From NCBI GenBank assembly GCA_029931535.1, contig JAQPZY010001301.1, forward strand, positions 868,001-932,000: a stretch of DNA of 64,000 nucleotides, read 5' to 3'. Positions 22,291 through 33,649 of the stretch are shown here, piece after piece. The notes under the pieces were generated by a model, which ran no database searches, had not been told where the DNA came from, and saw only the letters and a list, made by a program, of their open reading frames with translations. The translations under genes were made by a program, and so were the position numbers. Numbering within the stretch: position 1 is the stretch's first letter; each line of letters opens with the position of its first letter. The DNA comes from Margaritifera margaritifera (lineage: Eukaryota > Mollusca > Bivalvia > Unionida > Margaritiferidae).

Positions 22291-24650
22291 GAGATTAACA
22301 TCGCAACTGCAACATAGCTATCAAGAGATAATAATTATCTATATACAAGTATGGATGGGATAAAAGTGTGGCCAAAGCTTGTGTACTACAAATACCATAA
22401 AAAGGAGAATAGAAATGTTTATATGTTGGTTTACAACATAAAAAGGATATACTACAATGTTTCAGAATAGAGCTAGATTTATAGATTACTTTCAATGATC
22501 ACAACAGCACAATAAGTACCATCAGCCCTGAGAGCACGATCGTTAAGATGTTCAGGTATTAGGAAGGAATAAACTACGAATATGATGCGGATAAATATAC
22601 GAATATGTAAACGGTTAAACTAAGAGTACAGCTTGAGATGTTGTGAACTTTACAAGATCAGTCTACAATAATTCAACGAAAATAGAGATAAAAGTTATCA
22701 AGGAAAAAGTTAGATTCATATTACAATAGAACATAGTGATTCAGCATCTGAAGTAATTGTGTTGGAACCAACCATAGGAATGACAAAATTGAACATAAAT
22801 ATGAAATTATTCACATGTTTGAAATATTTCTTTGTTTAAATAAAAAAGTCACACATGAATATCGTTTTGACATGCTGATATCACATGAAGACAATGTATC
22901 ATGCATACATTATTATCTTGATGTTTCTATACCGTTTTAAATGACTGACACAGAGCAGTATTTAAGACAGCGTTACTACTATCCTAAAAGTCCAGTTGAT
23001 TATACAAGTGTCAATTAATTGTGGCAATAAATACAATGGGAAGAAAACACATTCAGCTTAATTAAAAGAATGGTTATCTGAATAATCAACTTACACATTT
23101 CACAAAAAAGATAGGAATGATTTCCATACAAGAAGTGTATGTATCTCATTAGAATGACCAGTAGCAGGAGGAAATTGTTCACATGCAAGCATATGAATGC
23201 TTTTTTTACAATATTACATATTTTCGGATAATACTCGTGAGATGACATGAAGGGAAAAACAACGTTAAGGGATGGTGCGCTCAACGATTTTGAAAAAATC
23301 TTCAAAGAGCGAAAACCTCGAAAGAAGAAGTTTTATGTGGAAATGGGTTTACGACAGGAAGGTTAACGACTTGCTAGAAAAGAAAAACTTAAAATAGCTT
23401 TGAACTATTTAGACAAGAAAGGCATCATTAGTGGAAAGATTTGATATAACCTTAATAACTAGAATGTGGAAGTATTGCATGCAAAATAAAAACATAAATG
23501 GGTTGATGTTTGGCGTTTAACCAAAGCTAGTTGATGGTTACATTAATACTGATCATATATCAAGAGTCATGCCTACAGCTGAAAGAAGCAAGAAAGAAGC
23601 TATATAAAAATCATGGATCGATCCATTTTGGTTACCTTGCAACATATACATATTGATTACCAAAATTTCAAGTCGGTGAAGGAAACAGAATTTCAAGCTA
23701 TATAAATAAAGTTTCGAAATGGGATACCCACCTAACTTTATCGAGGAAATATTTAAAATCAGGCAAGCTATTTATGTTGATCCGTCGTTTACATAATGAA
23801 ATACTTGAAGGGAGAGGATATAGATGCTATTGTTACTAACAATCGTTATATTTATATTGTAAACAAGATGACTTATACAAAGTTGACAAGATTCTGAAGA
23901 CCAAAATAACGGACGATATAAGGCAAGTACTTGTGAAATAGAAAATGAAAAATCTTTTAACAGTTGAAGGCCAGCTAAAAATATTATGCAGTTAAATAAT
24001 TATGTACCAAAGGAGAACTTCCTTATCAGAGAAGAATGAAGAATGCATAAATAACAGTAGTAAAGACCATAACAATTTTGAGAGTTTTGAAGATAACGAA
24101 TTTCAAGAATGTGGCAGATTATAAAAATAAAGAAATAAAGCAAAATCGGATTAAAGAATGGAGTTACAATATGCACAATATGTGAATCTGCGTTCATCCC
24201 TAAACAAGAGGGCAAAGAGAAAATGCAACCAAAAACATCACCGGTAATCAAAGAAAATGGTACATATGACAAACGTGATATGGTTACTGCATTGCAGACC
24301 ATGTCCTAGCAGGGTATTAATTGACATTAATAACGAAATGAAAATAAATAGCATGATGTTGATTCTAAATGCAGTTCAAGAAGGAAAAAATATATACAAT
24401 GTAAAATACTACAACCTGATTAACGAGATAATGAAAATCATATAATTTTGTACAAACAAATGTAAGCAATCGTTACAACGATATAATCAGCTTTGCATTT
24501 TCTTCTGGATGAAGTTATTGCCATGTACAATTTTAGAACATGAATACAACCTTCAGTTACAAAGAATTATCACACAGTTAACCAAAATAAGCTGAGATGG
24601 GATGCGCTTTAGCACAACATGGAAGAATTAAAATTCTGTGCACTTTCACG
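22290..24650. other. Intron, no feature seen
   Basis: A-rich on the plus strand (23.3-24.5 kb especially), with short broken frames rich in Lys/Asn/Ile that reflect composition. Could be an old, unreadable repeat. Confidence 0.5.

Positions 24651-24653
<3 letters not shown>

Positions 24654-24728
<75 letters not shown>
24654..24728. repeat. (TA)n microsatellite
   Basis: About 37 TA units with one TG interruption. It directly precedes the ~140-bp degenerate array. Confidence 0.95.
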
Positions 24729-24739
24729 CACATCGCGAA

Positions 24740-26340
24740 ATGCCACGTAAGCTTAAAGTTTGGCCTTGCGTCCGTCGTGCGTTGTGCGTCGTGCGTCCAT
24801 CGAAGAATTGCTAACTTAAACTGCTTCTAAAAAGCAACAGGACCAAGTTTGGCCAAATTTAGCAGAGAGCATAATAGCAATAAGGATTTTTTAATTGCAC
24901 AATTAATGCCAATCCGCCTTAAATATGGCCGCCGTTACAAAACTACAAAAGGCTTTAAATGACACCTTCTCAAAAACAGCTCCGCAGGATTTGAACAAAT
25001 TTAACAGAAATCATTATAGAACTAGATGGCTTTTTAACTTGTACAAATACAGCCGATGCGTAGTTAAATATGGTCATAATTCCTAAATATAGAAATGTCT
25101 TTACGCAACTAGCAATAAGGGATGTCAATCTTTTCAAATGATTCCAATCCACTGTAAAATCAGGTCGCCGTTGTAAATAATAAAACAGATTTAAAGACCT
25201 TTTTTGAAAAACCTCTGAAAGGAACTTGACCAAACCTGACATAAGTGCTTTCAATTTTGCACAAACGATGCATAATCTCCATCAAATATGACCGTCTTTA
25301 ATGAAACAGTAAATCCGCTAAACATAATTCGGTCACTTTGGACAGAAAGCACCCTGGCATAAAGGGTTCTTCAATTTTTACCAATGATGCATACTTGCCA
25401 TCAAATCTGGCTTCCATTACAGAAATAAGAAAAAACTTCAGACATTCTTCCAAAATATGCTCAACCAAATTTAAAAACATTCTGATAAAATGCTTCCTGG
25501 CATAAAGGGATTTCAAATTGGTGCAAATAATGCCAATCTTTCATGGAATATGGTCGCCGTTACTACAATTTAAAATAATGTAAACAATTTCTGGAGAACC
25601 GATCAACACAATCTAATCATCCAGGTATTAGAGACTTTCAAAGTACAAATTATGTCTATCCACTATCAACCTAGTCTGAAACATGCTCAACAAAATGTGT
25701 CAAAATTTGACAAAAATATTATTGCATTAATGATTTTCCATTGTCCACAAATGATACCAACCGACCATCAAATGGCTGCCATTACTAAAAATAGAAAACA
25801 TTTAAACAAATTTTTAACAACTTCTCAGCAGAAATAGACCAAATTTGATAGTAAGCACCATGACACTGAGGGCTTTCAATTTGAACAAATGATGCTGATC
25901 AGCTATGAAATTCGGTGATAGTTACTACAATACAGAGAAACTTTGAAAATACTTTAAAAAAATGCTGAACAGAATTTCACCAAATTTGACAGAAAGCATT
26001 GTGGCGTTTTCTTTCAGGTTTATAACAATGATGCTGATTCGCCTTAAAATATGTCTCAGCTCAAAAAAAGAAAAAAGAAATTAACTTCTCAAACACTGCT
26101 TACTAGAATTTAACTAAATGCGACGATAAGCATCCATGTATAAAAGGGACAGTTGATTTTTAATAATGTAATGCCATTCTACAATAGCTGCCATTAATAA
26201 AAGTAAATTTAAAAAAAATCTTTAGCGCCTTTTCTCTAAAACCATTCAACCGAATTTGACTAACTTTGACAGAAAGTCTACTGGAAATTATGGCCGTTCA
26301 ATATTGATGTTGAGGTGTCGTCAAATATGAATATCAATAC
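24740..26340 (+). repeat. Degenerate ~140-bp tandem array, about 11 units
   Basis: A header GCGTCCGTCGTGCGTTGTGC (24768-24787, then more GTGCGTC steps) is followed by repeated, diverged units. Each has CAAATTTGACAGAAAGCAT-like text, CATAAAGGG(C/T)TTTCAATTT-like text, then (T/C)AAATATGGCCGCCGTTAC-like text. The last landmark recurs near 24918, 25055, 25170, 25283, 25402, 25543, 25765, 25905, 26045, 26185 and 26320, mostly 120-142 bases apart. No coding frame is conserved. It resembles long-period repeats seen in bivalve genomes (recalled, not searched). Confidence 0.7.
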
Positions 26341-27018
26341 GAAATCTAGAGCAATTTTTAAGCAATACTTTTTACAATGTATGCAGCCAACATCATAGGA
26401 TGAAATTCTACAAACAAAATCCTATTGACACAAATTGACCAGCTGATATTGCATTAGGCTGTTACATTGATGTCAGTCAATGGAACGATCTCAAGCACAC
26501 TTGGGCTTCTTGTTTCAGAACCTTTATTTGATATCTAGCAGTAATTGCAATTGAGCAACAGAAAAAAATGGTACACACATCCTTGATGGATGAGACTTGT
26601 TCAGAAGGAATAATCCGTCACAGAAAACGTGTGTCAAAGATACCGTCATTTGTACAATGTTACCAATACAACAGAGAAAAATTGCTAGAGGAAACGGAAA
26701 CAATGTAATAGCAAAATACATCACATGCAAAGAATATGTACACTCAACGAAAGTACAATGATCTTGCAGTGGAGGAAATGAAACTATCGGACAGAGAAAT
26801 CCACAAAGAATTGCATATAAAAGTTGAAAACAAAGCAAAACAAAACAAAAAGCAAACAGTAAAGAAAGGCTCAATGCATTGGCGCAAAAATAGCCAAATA
26901 CAAATTAATGTTTCATACCTCTATAATGGACCTTAGATTTACAAACAAATCGAGCTAACATCCTACCCTTGAACTGCAACTGAGTTTATACCACAGTCCA
27001 ATCCTCATCTGCATCTAC

Positions 27019-27020
<2 letters not shown>

Positions 27021-27101
<81 letters not shown>

Positions 27102-27146
27102 GATCGATCGATCCATCCATCCATCCATCCATCCATCTATCTATCA

Positions 27147-27236
<90 letters not shown>

Positions 27237-27264
27237 ATATATATATCTATCTATATATATATAT
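27021..27264. repeat. (CTAT)n array with (CGAT)n and (CCAT)n core, then (AT)n
   Basis: CTAT units flank a short CGAT block (about 27100-27113) and a CCAT block (about 27113-27136). The 3' end grades into AT repeats. Confidence 0.95.
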
Positions 27265-27788
27265 AACGAAATAAAAAAAAATACTTTACAATGGAAGTAA
27301 GTTCTAGCATACAAACCATGAAACATTGTTTGGAAAATATTATTTGCAATTTCATTGAGTAGATTAGATACATATCGCGAAGTAATATGTGATTATGGCA
27401 GAATCACTTAAACTCGGCAGTTTATATGGCATCATTAGGATAAGGTATATCATATTGCCATTCAACATATGAAAAGTATTCCTGAATTTGTTAAAAACTG
27501 TATACAGATTACATCTAGCCTTCCAAATAAGAAAAACCGCTTCTGAATGTAAAATACATTTACAAGGTATGATGCTTTTAACACCAATAACAATAACTTT
27601 GACTTTAAACTCTGAAGCAATTTTAAAATTACTCCTCATTATGACTGTAGCTACGATAAGGATAAAACCTGGTTAGTTACCCACAGTGATCTCTTTTACT
27701 ATGAAAGTGACCTGACTTATCAGATGAATATTTTTTTTATTTTTATGACCTACATGTTTAAGGTTAAGCTCCCATTCAAATTAATTAA

Positions 27789-27790
<2 letters not shown>

Positions 27791-27869
<79 letters not shown>
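27791..27869. repeat. (AT)n microsatellite
   Basis: About 39 AT units. Confidence 0.95.
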
Positions 27870-27871
<2 letters not shown>

Positions 27872-29040
27872 AAGTAGAAGAAGAAGAGTCTTTATTCATT
27901 CCAATAGTGATGATACATCTTTTTCCGATAAATTGAATTGAATGGCAGATACAATAAACAGCAAGGTATCATCATCTACAGTCTACAATATACAAAGGAA
28001 TCATAGTAAGAAACGAAATTACATATGCATGCAGAACGGAGATCCATGCAAAATGAAATAAGCAGATTAATTCACAAAATTTCTTCGTAGGGACAAAGAG
28101 ATATCTACATTATTAAAGGTAATAATATGAAGATAAAATCAGACTTTATGTAATTCAAATTCATATTGAAATGGTGGTCAGTCAAAATATTTACAAGATC
28201 TATGAATATATGACGGTATTTCTATTATATTAAAGTTTTATAAATGTAAGTGGCCAAATTATTCAAATTCTAGTATTCTGGATATTCATAAGTTCTATAA
28301 ATTTAAACATATTTTGTCTTTTTTTAGGAAATATTTCTCTATATATTTGACTTTAGATCTTTATACAATAAGTATTCATGGACAATATGATATTCATCAG
28401 TATATCAAAATATGCCGTACTATTTAATCTGACAATGTGTTTACAAAACTCCTCAACTTGATCGCACTCTCAATCTGAAATTTTGATAGTTGATTAAAAC
28501 TGAACCAAATGATGTCTAAGAGAATACCAGGTAACCATACATTTAGGTGCAGTTTTCTACTAAATATGTATAAATTATTTTTTTACATTTGACAAACTTA
28601 AGAATTAAAAAAAAGTAACAATTCTGAGTTGGAGAGTTCACTCAAGTTGAGAAGCTTTGTGAGTACAAGCCTGCGTATTAGGTGTTGTGGCGCATAACAA
28701 GATCTGCTGCAGTATCTTTTGATAGTAAAAGTTACTGTTAAAAATGTATGTGGCTATCACATTTAGGACAGAAAAGTTAAACCTTCCTTGAAGACATTAT
28801 GAAAAAGTTTCAATAATGCATAACGCATTTAAATCGTGAAAATGGACAATGCTATTGGTGACTTTTTAAGTTTTATGGTTATGAAAATGGGTAGTATCGT
28901 TGGATACAACAACAATTTACCGAAATGCAGTGTCTCATTTCAACTCAGATTGAGCCCTTTCACCAACAATTGATGTACACAAGAATGATATTCCAAATGA
29001 TGATAAGAAATTTTCGACATTTCTATACAAAATTAGATGA

Positions 29041-29301
29041 GGACTAAAGGAATACAAAGTGATTAATAATCACGTGGAGAAGAAAAGCTATCATGACTAT
29101 AATCCTACTCTAAGGATGGCGGAGCCTGTGCATAGTACATATGTTAATGCGATTGAACTTCCAGTATACGGTGCCTCTAAAACGGTGACACATGGCGATT
29201 TGAAAACGTCAGACAACAATATATACCATAAAATAAACAAACAATCTCTTATATTGATATTATTGCTTTCACAAAGTGCTATCGTTTACTTTTTAATGTA
29301 A
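29041..29301 (+). pseudogene. Unassigned open frame, receptor-tail-like composition
   Basis: An 86-codon open stretch without an ATG near its start. It contains KKSYHDYNPTLRMAEPVHST, YVNAIELPVYGAS and NNIYHKINKQ, then a hydrophobic end SLILILLLSQSAIVYFLM and a stop. Tyrosines in short linear motif contexts (SYHDY, TYVNA, VYGAS, IYHKI) are what cytoplasmic tails of animal scavenger-type receptors look like, while the end looks like a GPI or tail-anchor signal. The two do not normally occur together. It may be an isolated exon or a relic. There is no convincing acceptor, so it was not joined to the CUB gene. Confidence 0.25.
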
Positions 29302-29309
29302 TAACGTAG

Positions 29310-31980
29310 TCAATTTAAGAACCTTAAATTCTATTTGATACTTTGTACAAGACATTGTTCAGGGACAAAATACACAATCTCTCCAGCTGTTTAAAAAGCC
29401 AGCTTATCACACTACGATTTATACTGACTAAACCTGCTGCCGCTTCTCTGGCTAACTCAAATACATAATTAACAGTATGTATTAAGCCCTTTCTACTTTG
29501 TCAACGAATGAATCATATTTCCTCCCAATGGAATACTATTTGTTCCTGCACCAAGCACTACTAAGTCTTTTGCAAAATTTTCTTTCTACTGCATAACAGA
29601 TGATATACTTATATATTTTGCAGTGGCAATAGCAGCTATTATTTCACCCAGTTCTTTAAACAGTTATGTCTGCCTTTCACCTAATTATAATTTTTCTTTA
29701 AACTTTGTGTTGACTATCTCAATGTTTCTTTTTTTTTTAGAAAAAAGCTTTATTCAACTCTGTAACATGTCCTGCTATTGGCCCTCTTTCACTTTCAACA
29801 TTTTTAAACTGTTCATGCCTTACACTTTTTGTTTTAGTCTGTTTCCTCGCTGATGTCTTTAACGAGGGGCATTTTGAAACGTTTTGAATATTTTGTTATA
29901 ACCGTTTGGTTTCTTTGAACATATCAATATATTTAACACCGATCGATAGACAACATATCGTGTTATAAAATGTTCTGCAACGTGCAGTATGCCGGACATC
30001 CGCAGATAAATGTGTGTGATGTAACATAGGTACATGACCGTGAACTGAAAATGGCGGAAAAGGAGAGCAACTGCTACTGAACCAAGAGAATGCTGTAAAA
30101 TCCGGGCACTCTTAGGGTACTCTCTGACTTATGTCAAGGCCGACTGGAACGAAGTTTAAGGATGGCAATGAACCTGAAAAGGTTACTTCCCAGAAGACAA
30201 ATAAAATACGCACAGTTGAAATTGGCGGGTAACGTTTTAAAATGCCGAATATGAACCTTTAAAGACAGAACAAGATACTTAAACTATCAAAGATGCTCTA
30301 AATATCAGAACAGCATACCACAACCTGCAAGAAATTATACTAGTTCTAACAACACGATCGATTTATACGTGTAGGCGTTAGAAATATCTTGTTCATTTGA
30401 TCCTAAAAACAAGTCTTTTATGTTTCAAAGCTGATGCAATGGTAAACTCTGTACAAAACATAATAATAGAAATCAAGAAAACCAGCAACACGAAAAAAAC
30501 AATAGCAACATGAAAACTTTTCTGCATATTAGCTAATGTAATAGATTACTTAATTTTCTTTAAATAATAAACAACACATATTTTTAAAACAAAAATCAGA
30601 CAAAAGAACACACACAAAAATCCTGAGCAAAGCAAAAGACATTATGAATTTTGTTTACTATGCGGCACTTATTTCTGCTCTCACAGTAGCCACATAATGG
30701 TTTTGGATAAGTTGTTTAAGATGGCAATTGACCCACTATCACTCACTGATACTGGAGAAATTATAAGATTAATCATATATATCCAATAATGAGTTAAACG
30801 TGCCGTTGAACCCAACCGAACCAAACCAACTTCATTAAATCAATATTACAAAAACTGTCTTGATTCCTACTATTCCACCTCGCTAGAGACTTGACCTGTT
30901 GAAAACTTTTCACTGCAACTTTGCTTCATACAATGTTAATGATCGTGAGAAGTAACTAAAGTAGGGTATATTCAACAAAATGAATATCAGAATAAACGAT
31001 GATGATGGAATAGTGACGTATGTTTCAACCTTAAGTTGTCGCTTGATAAATGATCGATTTATCTCTGAGTTATCCAAGTGATTTTCCTTTTAACACTGAG
31101 AGAAAACGAGAGGAGAATGAGTAACTTGGGAGAATGGACAAAGTGCATCATTAGATTCAAACATATTTAAACTGATTTAGACCTGAACCATAAGCGTATT
31201 ACAAAGCTATTTTTATCTTATAGTGATAATATACACAAATATGAGTAATCGAGTGATTTTTCATTTGGAATTTTGGAAAATACCACAAAGTCGTTCTGAT
31301 CTAATAAATGTTTATAGTTAGCTTTAATGTTTTCGTATCATTACTGTAGGAGATGGTGGCAATACATTAATAGAATACCAGTATCCCACCTTTCGTATAT
31401 CCCTATTGTTCTGATTGATTCATTCATCTTTGCTCTAGATATAGCTATACAAATTGATGAATCAAAAGATAAAGATATTTAAAGAAATGGAGAATTGAGA
31501 CTGAAGACAAATTTTCATATTTCCTTCAAGAACATTTGAATATTCTTAGCAGCTTGTATTCTAACTGAGTAGCTAGTGACCATACAATATTTTACTAAAG
31601 TGAATTTCAAGTTTTTAAATATTTAATACCTCATTTGTTCTGTTTTATGTACAGAAGAGATATAAAGCGCATGATTTGTATGCTATATTCCATCCTCTAT
31701 CGACCTAGAAATATGCAGCATCACTTATCAAGTTAAATATTATGTTCGTTACGATGCCCCTTTCCCCGTGTTTAGATAGACCGATCGAACTTTTGAAAAT
31801 GCACTCTAATTTCATAATTCCAATTTGTTCATCACAAGACCGAGTCCTTATAATTTATTCTAGTTAAAGATCAAACGGTCAGGATACTTTGATAAAAAAA
31901 TTTTTTCATGATGGATGCCCTACAGTTTTAATAGTAGCAAGCCCACCCCACTCCCTTACTGACCATGTATAATTTGTACC
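29310..31980. other. Intron, only a SINE tail seen
   Basis: No exon, gene or further repeat recognised between 29.3 kb and exon 3. Confidence 0.5.
30790..30832 (+). repeat. SINE tail fragment
   Basis: GTTAAACGTGCCGTTGAACC followed by CAACCGAACCAAACCAAC resembles the complement of the 3' tails of the SINEs at 2.6 and 6.8 kb (GGCGTTAAACCC, then AAACC steps). No head is recognisable upstream: a 5'-truncated or decayed copy. Confidence 0.45.
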
Positions 31981-31987
31981 ATTGTAG

Positions 31988-32115
31988 TTATGACTGTACA
32001 TACACCGTGAGTGGGAGCTATTCTACCGACAAGTATATAGTAATGATCGAAAGCATGGACGTCTACTTTGTGGACTATTATAACACTTTTCTGTGGATTG
32101 GAACAGCGGAAAATG
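31988..32115 (+). CDS. Exon 3: middle of CUB domain 1
   Basis: Acceptor ATTGTAG at 31981-31987; enters in phase 2 (AG from exon 2 plus T gives Ser) and leaves in phase 1. The frame reads SYDCTYTVSGSYSTDKYIV, then a stretch with DVYFVDYYNTFLWIG. This matches the CUB core: 'xxDCxWxI' with the second conserved Cys, alternating hydrophobic beta strands, then the 'D-x-L-x-I/V-G' strand. The second Cys pair of classical CUB domains is absent. The donor is GTCAGT, weaker than consensus, and is followed at once by a (TC)n run (32118-32140). Exon 4 lies only 1.4 kb downstream and continues the same domain in phase. Confidence 0.8.
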
Positions 32116-32117
32116 GT

Positions 32118-32140
32118 CAGTCTCTCTCTCTCTCTCTCTC
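32118..32140. repeat. (TC)n tract touching the exon 3 donor
   Basis: About ten TC units starting two to four bases after the GTCAG donor of exon 3. Confidence 0.9.
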
Positions 32141-33510
32141 TGAGATTAGTTTTTCGAGTACACGCGTATGTATGTTTGGCTGTATGTACGCCGTGTATAT
32201 AAACAACGAATAGGCTTTATATATGATCTATGTTTACTAATAAAATATATCATAACATATATATATATATAACAAACATGAAAATATACCCCCCTCCCTC
32301 CAAAAAAAATACTTTATAATTTGTCTTGTGTGTGTGTGTTGTTTTTTTTTGCGGAGGGTTTTAGTAGCAAGTGTTAACACATAACCATCAATAAATACTG
32401 CATAGTCGACAATCAATATTACTTATTGACGCCATCAGATTCTGATCATTTTTTAAATTATGATCGAAAGTTAGAAAAGAAAATACCAATACATAAAAAA
32501 ACTTATTTAGTTTACATAAAATGTATACATATTTGGTTGGCAAGAGTAAAAAGATTGCTAATGATACAGATTGAAAATGAATAAATACTGTAATTAATTT
32601 AAATGTACAACTCATCCTATGCACTCAAGTTTTTATTTTTGCTGTAAATTTACCTTTGTATATAAATTCGTCGTGAAAGGAGATTGACGCTCATACATAA
32701 AGTTATTTTGTTTAGAGACTTTCTATACTCTATCAGGAAAAGGTACAAGGATACACGATTGGCGTTCTGGCCTCTTAAAATTAATTAAACTCTGGAAATT
32801 ATATATTAAATGAATTTCTTTATTTGAAATTTTTTACTGTGCTCTATTTCTAGAACTTATTACTATCTACTACAACTTGAGTATGCGTGGAATTTTCTAT
32901 TTATCTTTACGTGTCATTTATTTATAAATGCATCATCCAAGCAGCCCACAATCAAATTTTCCACCTTTAAGATGCATGGACAGCTAAACCGACACGTCTA
33001 TAGTAGATATATAGTATCACTCATCAAACCTTACGCCACTGTAATTAATAAATCTCAAAGCAACAGAAGGAATTACATAATTGTTTGCTCGAAAGGTTTT
33101 ACTTTATCATGCTCTACTACATGAAACTGGTGAACATGTAAATGAAAAGGAGACTTCCTTTACTTCTAGTGTGACGATTTAAATTATTGTCAAAGATGCT
33201 TTGACATTTGTTTAATCCTGGATTTTGAATCTCTGCCAACACTTTGTATTTGTCTGGGCACCTTGGCATCTGCAAAATATTTATTTTAGAACAAGAAAGC
33301 GACTACTTTGAGGTAAAACATTGGGAATAATAGGTGTACATACGGTCGTCTGTCTTGGTGTGTAGTGGCTATTCAATGTGTATAAATGTTTAGTAGTAAA
33401 TGTGTCAATCTGTAATCATTCAGTGCATCCTGATTATTTCCAGATCAAAGTGATATTTTCAATTGTGTAAAATTCTTTCTTCTTTTTTTCTTTCTTTACA
33501 CGGCACTCAG

Positions 33511-33645
33511 GCGGAAACAAATGGATCTCTACCCCCAATAATACGGGAAATATATACTACAACGCTTCTTCTATGCCGTTTAGATTTGTGTCTTACGACT
33601 GGAACATTGGAGGTTTTCAAATTAAATACTGGTCAGAAGAAACTG
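33511..33645 (+). CDS. Exon 4: C-terminal part of CUB domain 1
   Basis: Excellent polypyrimidine acceptor ending CACTCAG at 33510 and donor G|GTAAGA at 33646; 135 bases, phase 1 to phase 1. The frame starts GNKWISTPNNTGNIYYNASS and later contains MPFRFVSYDWNIGGFQIKYW. The last segment is the diagnostic CUB ending 'l-x-i-x-F-x-S-D-x-(s)-x-x-GGF-x-I-x-Y'. NNT and NAS are sequons. With exons 2 and 3 this gives a ~115-residue domain, the usual CUB length. This is the exon I am most sure of. Confidence 0.85.
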
Positions 33646-33649
33646 GTAA

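Larger units (their letters stand above)
26345..29040. other. Intron with microsatellites only
   Basis: CTAT and AT arrays as listed. The 116-codon minus frame at 26524-26874 is a hydrophobic mirror of A-rich plus DNA and was not accepted. Confidence 0.5.

Noticed and set aside
26524..26874. 116-codon hydrophobic minus-strand frame
   Set aside because: Mirror of A-rich plus-strand DNA; no helix pattern beyond composition, no homologous motifs, not flanked by splice signals.
29623..29853. Plus frame after ATATTTTGCAG (VAIAAIISPSS...)
   Set aside because: Good acceptor but T-rich hydrophobic text, no donor, and no CUB pattern.
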